In this document: piece after piece, positions 54,111 to 64,000 of the stretch | Position numbering within the stretch: position 1 is the stretch's first letter | Layout of the letters: every line of letters begins with the position of its first letter | DNA from: Cyprinodon diabolis | Lineage: Eukaryota > Chordata > Actinopteri > Cyprinodontiformes > Cyprinodontidae | Reading direction: 5' to 3' | Length of the DNA: 64,000 nt | Assembly (NCBI GenBank): GCA_030533445.1 | Contig: CM060083.1 | Span: 26,420,166 to 26,484,165, forward strand | Made by a program: the position numbers and the translations under genes | The notes under the pieces: model-generated | Told to the model about the DNA's origin: nothing | The model's input: only the letters and a program-made list of their open reading frames with translations | The model's database searches: none

Positions 54111-57100
54111 TTATGTTTTTTATTTATCAATTTCAAAACAAAATAACAGCAAAAACACAGTGCTGTATCCAGAATTTAATGTGAGATCAGCATCAAAATA
54201 ACAGGGGCTGCTGTCTCTTATCACTCAGCAGTTTGATTTAAATTCGTCCATCACTTTTTAATTAGGTCTACTTCTTATATCTGCACTATTAGCCGATTAT
54301 TTCCCCCTGAACTCATAAACAAAATTGATGGCTAAGTTCCTCAGCACCCTAGATCTTTTTCACCTCTCTCCTGATGGTAGTGAAAAAAAAATCTTACTCT
54401 GAAAGATTTCTCTGAGCCAACATTTCCAGGTATTGGTGCAGATCTTAGGTCAGTCAGGAATGTAAAGTTTTTACAAGCCCTGCTGGTACATTTTCAACAT
54501 TCTTAAACCAAAGTTGTGATATTAGGGCACATAATTGCAGTGATACGGCGACAAATAATATTATTTATGTGGTAAAATTGTCCCCATGCCCTGCAGTCTT
54601 TCACAAAAAACTGAATATAAGGGGGGGTAAGATAAAACAATAAATTAATCACATGTTTAATGGTATTGCTCAGAATTTGCTGTGGTTTGTGGAGAAAAAA
54701 AATGGTCTGTGCTTTTACAGACCAATTTAAAAACTGAATATAGAATCTGCCCTGAATAGAAAATGACACCATTTGGTTGAAAATTCATATTTAACAGTTA
54801 CATGCAGATATTATGGAATATCATCTCATTCAAATATGTCAGTCCGAATTTAGGGAAACTACAGGCACTAAAACCTTATGTGGAAAAAAAACAAAACTTT
54901 TCCACTTTCATCAAAAAAAGTACATTTATGGATGTCACAATCTGGTTTAATAAAGAACGACAAGGAAGAAAAAAACAAATTTCTCTGTTGCTTTCCTCAC
55001 TTCACCCGTCTGGTGTTTTTAACATTGAAGACAGGAAAACTGAATTACTAATATTACAAAAGTGTCAAAAAAGTGAATAACACTCAGGGAATGTGGCTCA
55101 AGATGCTCTTAAACACGTCTATGTGCATTCAGTATATCCTGAAAATATAGATTTATTGTATTCTAAGCCCACTAGCTAAGATTCTAAGTCTGAGTCTGAG
55201 GGTATTCCCAATCAGATGTCTGTCAAACAGTTGTCTGCTGCAGGTAAGACATAGACTGATAACCACATTTCTAAACAAAAATTCTAGAGTCTAGAATCTG
55301 AACTTAGCAGTCAATAGTACTTCCTTACAAATTTGAATAAACCCTGATTATTTAAAGATATGATAAAAAGTTGATAAAAAAAGTGACTGTTTTATTTAGG
55401 ATTAAAGCTAAACCTGCTATGACATGACCATTAGAGTGTTACTCTAATGTGCCGAATCTCTATAGATATCAAGGCAATTATTTTGATTTAAAAATAGCAA
55501 TACAACACATGTAAAAGTTGCATGTGGCATGAATTCTATAAACCTCTCCTATTGTGTTTCTACAGAGAATGTGTATTCTATTGACAGAAAGCCAATGAGA
55601 AATTACTTAGTGACTTATGGCTAGGACAGCTTCATCAAAAGCGGCAGCCAAAAAATATGTTTCTAGACTGACAGTAAATATACAAGCTATTCATGTGTAG
55701 CACATGCATACTGCATACAAGACATGTGATGGGAAATCAATGTGATGTATCACATTCTCACACTAGTTTATTATCCTGTCAGTACTTGATAGACAAAAGG
55801 AAGGTTAATGATTTGTAAAAGCACATGACAAATTGTTTGCTGAAGCAGTTAGGTCTACTGGAAAACGCTTTATATGTCAGGTCTGAATAATTTATAGGCC
55901 TTGTAAAGCCTGAATCCCCATGCTGTCAGAAAAAGTAGAATGCCTTCATTCATCCCAAGACAATATTATAGGATTTTTCTATAAAAAGAACATCTAATTC
56001 AAAATTCCTCAGGTATATAAGGTGATCTCACTCAAATATAACATCTTAAGTTTAAACAGTTGGCATACCATTTGAGTAGTAGGTAATTTTCTAAGTCAAA
56101 ATTGCTTTCTTACGCTATATAACATTTAATTTACAGGAACTATATTATTTAAAAACCACATAGATCATTTTACGCATAAACTGAAATAAATAGCCATGTT
56201 GGTTTACAAATCTGTTGACAATAATGTACTTTTGAGTTTTGTTTTAATCTCATTTGGAAGGCCTAAGCTTTTCTCATAATAAAAGCCTTCCTGTCATTGT
56301 GCGGTTGCCCACACACTACTCCATAGTGATCCATAGTGAACTCCACAGAATTTTAATCCACACAACCTGAACAAAAACTATTTGTACAAATCGTTGACTG
56401 TAGGAGTTAGTTAATAAAAGGTAGTTCAGTTTGTTTAAAAGTTATATGGTCTGTTTTATATGTTATATGTGGTGATATTTGTAAAAACCAGCTGTTATGT
56501 AAGTCAAACTTTAAGAAATTGGACTAATTTTGGAAAACTTTTAAGCCATATTTATTAACTATGTGTGTTGATTCAATGTGAGTCATTTTTGTGTATAATG
56601 TGCTACATTCGTATCATGAGTGTAAAGTCAATTGTCATCCAGTGTTAGAGCAGAATCATGTTAGATTTGTTGTATATAAGAAGGTTGTTTATTTTTTTAC
56701 ACAGCCATAAGTTTAATCCCAATTCAGTAAATAAATATACCATAATAATTACCTAAGACAAAGAATAAAAAAGGTTAAAGTCAGACAGCTCTTCATTCAG
56801 AATCACTGATACAATCCAATAACCTGACATATTATCAGGTTATTGGATTACATTTGAGCAATACTTCTGCTGGAGGTAGGTATGGTCTCTTAGAGCTCTG
56901 AAACCTGAATAATTCCACATGTCCTAAATGGGCAGCTTCACTTTAGATTGCATTGACTATATACAGTAGATGAAAAATAAAAAACCAAGGTTGGAACATT
57001 GAGGACCAAGACTTTTTGTATTTAGCACAAATTGGGACTATGAAGCAAAGGGTGAAGACTGATAACAGCTGCCTTCACTATAACACCAGAACTTCCTCTG

Positions 57101-58272
57101 CTCTCGACAGCGGGAAGAACCTGCATCTCTTTATGTGCCATACAGAGATATTTAGATTTTTTTTTACTTAAGTCATAGATTTGTCACATTGATTTTTCAT
57201 GACTGTTTTTTCAAATATTAAGTCATGCAGATGACTTTTTAAGCAACAACTTAATTATTTTGCATTTAATTACTCTGCAGTGAGATTGCAGCTGCATGCC
57301 TGGACCAGCATTGTTATATGGCTGGTTAAACAAATGGTTTGCTTTTCGCCACTATTTTGCCACCAGTGACAGATAGTCATTAAGTATATGAATTATTAAC
57401 AGAAATAAAAAAAAATGAAAATAACAAACATATTATACATCAGAGTAGAAGAAAGCCATTGCTTTGGGTTGCTCTTGCATCATGGTGCCTAATGTTGCCA
57501 AAGTAAAGTAGATCTTGGAGCTGAGACATAAATCTAGTGATCACTTTGATCTAAAAACTATTTTTTGATTCATACATTATTAATTCTGTGTAAAGAAAAT
57601 TCTTTAAAATTTGATAACATGTTACAAGGTCAACATTTGTTTTCTGCTTTATTTCGTTTTTTTGTGGTGGGTGCTTTTCAAGGAACTGCGTTATTATGCT
57701 GAAAATTATAATTAACTGAAAGTAGAATATGTTTCAGACAGGAACACAGCAGTAATAGGAAGAGCTGACTGTGCAATTAAGCCACAGAAGCTGTTGGACA
57801 ACTCCTCCGTCCCTATAGATTGCAGCTTTATCTAATATAGAGAGACAAAAAATCCAATTGAATCTAAAGGAGCATAATTTTAAGTCAGTGTTTTCCATTT
57901 GGCATTTCTTTTTTTGTAATTTTTTAAACCAACCTGTTATTTGCCTTGTTGTTCTTTGCAAGCTGCACACTTTGCATTAGTTAGAAAAATGTCGTCTAAG
58001 ATGTAAATGGCTAAGAAAGAATATAATATGTATGTTCTGTTAAAAAATGTGTCTATTCTCAGTATACATTTAGCCATACTTTTAAACGTACTTTATGGGT
58101 TTTAAATGAACATTTGCAGTTCACCGTCTTCTTTAAGAGGAAGTAGACTGGCATTTAAGAATAAATAGTGTAGAAACAAAAAGTCAATACAGATTACTTA
58201 CTTCTGTAACAATGCTTTATAACTTTTACAACAGTGAGCTTTTTATGTAACAGAAAACTGTTAACACAGGTC
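54111..58272 (-). other. KHDRBS2 intron 2, AT-rich
   Basis: About 4.2 kb with no exon or assignable transposon. A perfect 15-bp inverted repeat at 56813-56849 is the only structured feature noted. Confidence 0.5.
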
Positions 58273-58280
58273 CTTTAGGA

Positions 58281-59023
58281 CAGGGGTCTTCAACGTTTTC
58301 CAGGCCAAGGACCCCCAAACTGATGTCTAGATGGAGCGGGGACCCCCTAATTATATATATTGTATTCAATTGTGTTATATCAAACTGGTCCTATATGTAA
58401 CGAAAATAATTTATCCGTGGGATTATTAAAGTATTTCTGATTCTGATTCCTGCTTGAAGGGACAGGTGTTGTGAATGAATCGGTTCCCAGCTTGAAAGAG
58501 CTCCTGCACTGCAAAAAAAATTCTACAAATGAGTAAAAATGTTTTAAAATAAGTGTATTCACCCTTAATGTAAGCCGGAAAATAAGATGATCTGCGAACT
58601 GAATGAGCATTTTTACCCTTGAAATAAGATAATTAGATATTATGCCCTTGAAATAAGAGACTTCAGTTGTTTTTTCTTATTTTAAATGTTAATGGTCTTA
58701 TTACATTGGCAAAGTGTCTGCTCAATTTAAGAAAAAAGCCACTTATTTTAAGAAATAATTACTAAATTAGATTAACAGTTTTTGCAGTGTGTGTGTCTCT
58801 GAATGTGTGCATAGATGACTGAAAGACATCTTCTGCCTCCATTTATCTGTTTACTACAGTGTGTTGAATTCATGTTAATGTGTATCTAAAAAGATTTCAA
58901 TGAGTGGAAAAAATTGCAGGGGGAAATAAAAAAAAAAGTCTAATCAACCAAAACTTTCGCGACCCCCATGCAGAACCTCCGTGGACCCCCTTGGGGTTGC
59001 GGACCCCCTGTTGAAGACCTCCG
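58281..59023. mobile_element. hAT-type non-autonomous DNA transposon (743 bp)
   Basis: Ends CAGGGGTCTTCAAC and its near-inverse GTTGAAGACCTCCG. It is flanked by a perfect 8-bp duplication CTTTAGGA (58273-58280 and 59024-59031), the hAT signature. The outer parts repeat GGACCCCC motifs. It hosts a LINE-like tail (about 58400-58450) and another MITE. There is no transposase. Confidence 0.88.
58507..58789. mobile_element. MITE nested in the hAT element
   Basis: Begins CACTGCAAAAA and ends TTTTTGCAGTG (10-11 bp inverted ends), with AAATAAG-rich interior. No convincing target duplication was seen, so it could also be part of the host MITE. Confidence 0.6.
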
Positions 59024-59031
59024 CTTTAGGA

Positions 59032-60855
59032 CTCTCCAAGTGAAAATGTTTTGAAGATAGATTGGGAATTTCTTTATCCATAGAAGAATGAAGAAAAATA
59101 TAAATGGCAATGATTCTCAGGAGTGGAAGAAACTAATCTATGATATCAGTTACTTTTCAAACATTGTAGTTATTACACATTCAGTCTGGATTTTCTGTAT
59201 TAAATGTTTTTGCTGTTGTATTAATTGGTCTGATGTAATAATCAAATAATAAATGTGCTTTATTTTGGTAGAGAGGATGTTCTCTATTGAGGTTTAGAAG
59301 TTTGTGATTTAGATTTCAGTGAAATTGCACAGTCCGAGGTCTAATTCTGAATGAAATACAGACCAGCAGACTGCTCTGTAAAAGCAACATTACGCTTTTT
59401 AGAGCAGCAAATTAATAGTTTTAAATCTACAACCAGCAACTGTTAATCAAACTAAATGCATTTTCAGATTCAAATAATTACCCTAAGCAATTCAACCAGT
59501 GAACTTATCTAAATCAGCCTGACTGAGGAGCGGGTCCGCATGGCTTACAATTTTAATGAAGCTCAAATAGATTTAAAGTTTGAACAGTCACACAATGCCG
59601 CAACTCCAAATGTTCACACTTGGTGATTCTAATCAAGACAACAAAGCAATGCTTGTAAAACAAATAATGATCAATCATCTATAATTAGCAAAGAACCAGA
59701 TGCATTGTTATTTCGAGCTGGTGGTCAAGCATTTTTTTTTTTCTATGATATGCATCTTATTTGTGTAATATATTTAATTCAGTATCTACTACAAGATTTA
59801 CATAAGGAAAAATAATACAGGGATATGATTAGAAAACTGCTTTATAGAGAATGATGTATATTTCTAAGTTAATAAAAATATTTTTAAATATTTACTTCTC
59901 ATATAAGACCAATCCCCAATGATCAATGTGATGGCCTGCAATCTCACTCACAGCCATGTTTTAGTTCTGTTTTAGTTCTTTCTTTTTGTGAATCAGACCT
60001 TGCATTTCTCGATTTGTTACTTTTTCAAGTATTCATTTTAGATATTATAAAAGTATTATTTCCCTTTTGTTTTACCATTTGTCGCACATTACATTGAGTC
60101 AGAACCACATCCTGTAGAACAAAGTAATACGTTTGATAAAAAAAGATGCAAAGAGAAATTGCCCGGCTGATTTAATGCATTCATGCATAGGAGATCCGAT
60201 GATCGGAATCTAAAAATCTGATCTTTGTCCCAATCAGTAAACAAACTACTTTTAGGTGCTAATAGGTTACACCAGCCCTTTGAGCTGGAAGCTATTGAAG
60301 GATAATAACACAGGATCAGTTAGGGGTACACAAAAAGTTACAAGAAACTAAAGTGATGAGGGTGAAGCTGCTCTGTTCATATTAAAAATTTTGCTTGAAG
60401 CTCCTATTTAGAAATACTAAAGCAGAGAATTGCTTTGATGTTACCAAATATGACTACCCCTAATGTTTCCTTCCTCTTCACTATGTACTGTATCAACCAC
60501 ACCTTCAGCTTTAACACCCCAACCGCTAAAACTACACATCAAATCTTGGCACTGTGGACATTAAAAATCAATCCAATTAGTTAAAAATGTTATGGGCATG
60601 GAGTATTTGCATGCTGTAAACTTAAAATATGAACTTATAGCAAATATCACTTCCAGGTAGTATTTTCCAATTGCAATATGACCTTTTTTATATTGAAATG
60701 ATGATTTGTAATGAAGATATCTATCAAGGTATGGCAGATTTTTTGGGCTTCAACTTCCAGGGAGATTATCTTACTGTATCTATTGGTTGGTCAACATGGC
60801 AATCTTTGTGACGTGTTCACTTAAAGCCACTGTGTGTGCTCATTCCACTCACCAC
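59032..60855 (-). other. KHDRBS2 intron 2, AT-rich
   Basis: No exon or element was recognised. Confidence 0.5.
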
Positions 60856-60879
60856 TCACTTCCTGTTTAGATGTATTGA

Positions 60880-61410
60880 ATTCAATTCAATCCAATATAA
60901 TATAACTGTCCCTTTTGGTAGACAGATTACCAGATGCATCTCCAGTTGATTGTGCTGTCCAGTTGAAAACCATGTATATATATATACATGCATTCCACCA
61001 CCTCTGCCATAGAATACTATAACTTGATGGTAATAGCAGTCATGGGTTCCTGTTTTTTTTGTTTTTTTTCTTAAATCTGCAATCCTCTCCTTTGTGTTGT
61101 TTACTTTCAGGATAAGAGGATTCTTTCCACACCATGCCACAAAGCAGTTCACCAGCTTCCTGTACTCAGCTTCTTGTCCCTCTCTGATGCACCCAATAAC
61201 TGCAGCAAGATCCAATTGCTTCTGTGGATGACAAGACTCTGTCTTATAGAGTTGGAGGTGTACAGAATAAAAAGCCATGGTGAGAATTCCCTGTGCTGCT
61301 CCTGTGCTGCTGGCATAATTAGGCACTGGACCCTTTAGTCTCACAAGCTTAGGTCTGTTTTTAAGGTGGTCTTTGATCCAGAAAAAAAAGTCCACTATAC
61401 CTTTAAATGC
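60880..61410 (-). pseudogene. Decayed non-LTR retrotransposon RT fragment
   Basis: One open minus-strand frame shows an RT-like order: FFWIKDHLKNRP, SSTGAAQGI (the PQG box), YKTESCHPQK, then VIGCIREGQEAEYRKLVNCFVAWCGKN and ERIADLRKK. The catalytic box normally reading SDD before AVVGCI is LDLA here, so it is inactive. A deletion removes the segment between the PQG box and the catalytic box. Fish LINEs of the L2/Rex group have this text; the exact family is uncertain. The Met near 61440 is not meaningful. Confidence 0.75.
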
Positions 61411-61440
61411 AAAGCATATGAAAATAAAAAGCGTATTCAT

Positions 61441-63067
61441 ACTAAGTTGAACACAGGTGGGATTTATTTAGTATGGATCTTGCAGAAACAATATTGATTA
61501 ATATGTTAACCTTTTAATGTAAGTTTCGAGGTTTGAAGAAATAGCCTCCTTATAAAAAAGTAGGTTGTAATTATTTTGACATGGCATTGCAATAAGTTTG
61601 TAGATATTCCTTGTTGCAGAAAAATGGACAGCTTTTCATGTCGAAACATTTTAGAGCTAAAAAGTTAAAATGTTATTTAGTTAAAAAAGAGAGATTTTCA
61701 TTCAATAAAACCTTTAATTGTAGTCCAAAGCTTAAAAAAATGACCAACCATAAGTAAGACACAAAATCTTTTACAATGGAGTCTGATTAATTAAAGGGAT
61801 GTTCAGCCCACTTACATCAGCTCTAATTTTTGATTTTCTGTTCCAACGTTGTTGTTTTTTTATTTCAGACATACACATAACACAAAGAACCTAATATAAA
61901 TAATTAATATCTTATAATTAAAATTCTCAGATCTTTTTTTTCCCCGCTCATATTGATAGATGTAATGAGTGATAACTCTAATTATAGACAGTGCAGCAAA
62001 ACATAAGGATGTAACTAATGATACAGCCCAGAATCAAAGACAGTGAAAAATGAATAACACAAAGCGTGAAATATATTCATACCTTGTGCATGAATCTGTG
62101 ATTGGAACTGGTGCTTTCTACGATTACCGTGGAAGTAAAGCTTTTCGCTTTTGCTCAAACTGCTCCATGTTGCTAAACTGCCTGCTGGAGAAGTCTCATT
62201 AGGCTACGTTTCAGACTTTACCAGTACCAGCATTGCGTTACTCAGAATCCTGAGCGCTGTGTCACAGTGATTTATGACCACTGTTCTTCACTGTACCCTT
62301 GGGTGCTTTAGTGTACTGAAAACTTGGAGTTTTGATGACTACATCTAAATAAACAGACGTCATTAAGGAGCCATGGCAGTTTCCAGCTCAGAGGGATTTT
62401 TAAATGTTAGTGTTTGTGGGAAAGACCGGCCAAACATGAAAGGCCACATTTAAAGTCATCCAGCAATTAACCGATCGTATCACAGCAAAATATAACACAC
62501 AGCATTGGTTTTAGAGCTTCAGTGTCTTAGTGATTCAAAGCAGCACTTCCTTACCTTTGGATACTGTTGGACAGGTATAAGAACCCTTTCAGAAAGCTTG
62601 ATGTTTTTATTGCTGATAATGTCAAGGTATTTTTTCGTGTCACTATCTTTTTTCAGCTCATCCCCTTCGCACTTTCCGATCTCTGCGGAAAAAAAATCAC
62701 AATGCAGAAATTAGAAAGGAATAATAGCATATTTCATTTAAATGAACATGCTAACATTTTAAAATCAAATCTAAAGCTTTTATAAACATAAACAGTTAAT
62801 TGGATTAAAAATACAATTAATATTGTATATTTTATAGTATTAAATATAGTTATTTTAAAAAAATCTTTTTTTGACTAGATTGTTTTAAACTAGAATAAAT
62901 TGGAAATAAACTACATGATTGTGTTGAACTAACAAATTTTCTGCACATACATTTGAACTGCTTGTCTCGCAAGGTGCCCTAAAGACATTTGTTGTGAAAT
63001 AGAGCAACTCAAATAAACAGAATAATTTTGATTAGATTGACAAGAAAAATGCAAACGTTGCTTAGTT
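61441..63067 (-). other. KHDRBS2 intron 2, AT-rich
   Basis: No exon or transposon was recognised. A GC-richer patch at about 62090-62480 has no open reading frame of note. Confidence 0.45.
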
Positions 63068-63428
63068 CAGTGGTTCCCTAAATAGGGGCAGACCCCATAG
63101 GGGGGTCCTGGTGTAATTGCACAGGGGCAGGGAGAAATGACTGGAATAAATTAAGATGTATTTTTTTAGTAAATGTACTGATTGCAAAGTGGAATTTTGT
63201 TTTACATTAAAATAGAGAGTTTAAATAGAAATAACAAAATTCTAAAGGTAGTAGAGTTGTGACTTTAAGGAGAATGTTTATTTAATTGCAACGCTTAAGA
63301 CACTGCACATGAATTATCTTTCTTCAACTGAGTTATTTGAGGGTGAAAGTTTATTTCAAGTAGAGGGGTGTGTGAAAACTTCCCTGTGCACTAAAGGGGG
63401 CCCAGACAGAAAATTTTGGGAACCACTG
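63068..63428. mobile_element. hAT-like MITE (361 bp)
   Basis: Inverted ends CAGTGGTTCCC and GGGAACCACTG (11 of 11), with GGGGGTCC/GGGGGCCC-type inner motifs. The 8-bp flanks no longer match, so it is an older insertion. Confidence 0.75.
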
Positions 63429-64000
63429 GATTTGTGACATTTCTCTGTTGTTGGCTTTTAAATTGTACTCAACAATTTGAAGTACAGAAGTGTTAGTACA
63501 GAATGTACTAACAGAAGCATTCACTCTCAATGTAGTTTTAATCTCTCACTTCAAAGGTCACTGATCTCTACACACCTTAGAATCCACATCAATATAAAAA
63601 TAACCTTATAAAACCATATTACCTAGTTTTTAATTTATTTTGATTAGGTAAAAACTGATTGGAGTAGTTACGTTTATTTTGAAAATAAAACTAATTTCAG
63701 TCAGTTTGACATCTAGATGCTGTCTTTTATTTTATTTTATTTTAGACCATAAAATGTTTCACCAGAAATGAAACAATCCTTAAAAAAGAGAAATGGGGAA
63801 ATCTCTAAAAACACTTTGCAGTTAAGATATGTAAGAATCAGGTTTGTTATTATTTTGAATTGAAATCCAAAAGTAAAACAGAGCTTTCAAGCAAATAATG
63901 TACCCCTGCACAATTACAATAAGCCTTAATTTAATTTATGTATTATGTTTGCATTTTGATGAAAGTCCAGGCATTATTTTGCATGTTTATGTAGATTACA
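63429..64000 (-). other. KHDRBS2 intron 2, right window end
   Basis: AT-rich. A 20-bp (TTTTA)n run lies near 63725-63745. Nothing else was recognised. Confidence 0.5.

Noticed and set aside
33615..64000. KHDRBS2 exon 2 or exon 1 (Qua1 region)
   Set aside because: I looked for a minus-strand exon ending in a VKQYPK-like sequence before a GT donor and found none by eye. A short exon could still have been missed; a translated search would settle it.
1..64000. CRISPR array, bacterial operon or biosynthetic cluster
   Set aside because: No regularly spaced direct repeats and no prokaryotic gene organisation; the window is vertebrate intron sequence.

Overview
This window is vertebrate nuclear DNA, almost certainly from a teleost fish. 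The only host gene is split into small exons with GT-AG borders, separated by AT-rich introns of 2 to more than 30 kb. The repeats are typical of fish: an L2/Maui-type LINE, a Ty3/gypsy element with a PNMA-like Gag, hAT and pogo-like DNA elements, a tRNA-derived SINE and long TA microsatellites. No prokaryotic features, CRISPR arrays or operons are present.

The host gene is KHDRBS2 (SLM-1, a STAR-family KH RNA-binding protein) on the minus strand. Four internal coding exons are visible, numbered by homology: exon 3 (33498-33614), exon 4 (13864-14010), exon 5 (4491-4618) and exon 6 (2346-2529). Reading phase is consistent across all junctions. The first two exons lie to the right of the window and the last exons to the left.

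Layout from left to right: 1-2345, partial intron 6 with a 72-bp TA repeat; 2530-4490, intron 5; 4619-13863, intron 4, with a solo LTR (7300-8044) and a 1,862-bp pogo-like transposon (11126-12987); 14011-33497, intron 3, the TE-rich core. There a 9.4-kb gypsy element (15189-24634) sits inside a SINE, followed by a TTAA-flanked fold-back element (24898-27683) that carries a second 1,862-bp pogo-like copy. 33615-64000 is intron 2, with a truncated L2 tail (about 38.9-39.5 kb), a nearly full-length L2 LINE (about 41.8-46.7 kb), a possible DNA transposon (47.4-48.5 kb), a hAT element with an 8-bp target duplication (58281-59023), a decayed LINE RT fragment (about 61 kb) and a second hAT-like MITE (63.1-63.4 kb).

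The mobile elements can be put in order: gypsy inserted after the SINE, and pogo copy 2 after the fold-back element. The most informative non-gene signal is in the gypsy element. A textbook -1 frameshift site (T TTA AAC, directly before the gag UGA) is followed by a foldable H-type pseudoknot that leads exactly into the pol frame. A primer-binding site matching tRNA-Arg lies next to the 5' LTR. I found no undescribed defence or biosynthetic system. The novelty here is in TE architecture and in the eroded RG-rich region of KHDRBS2.
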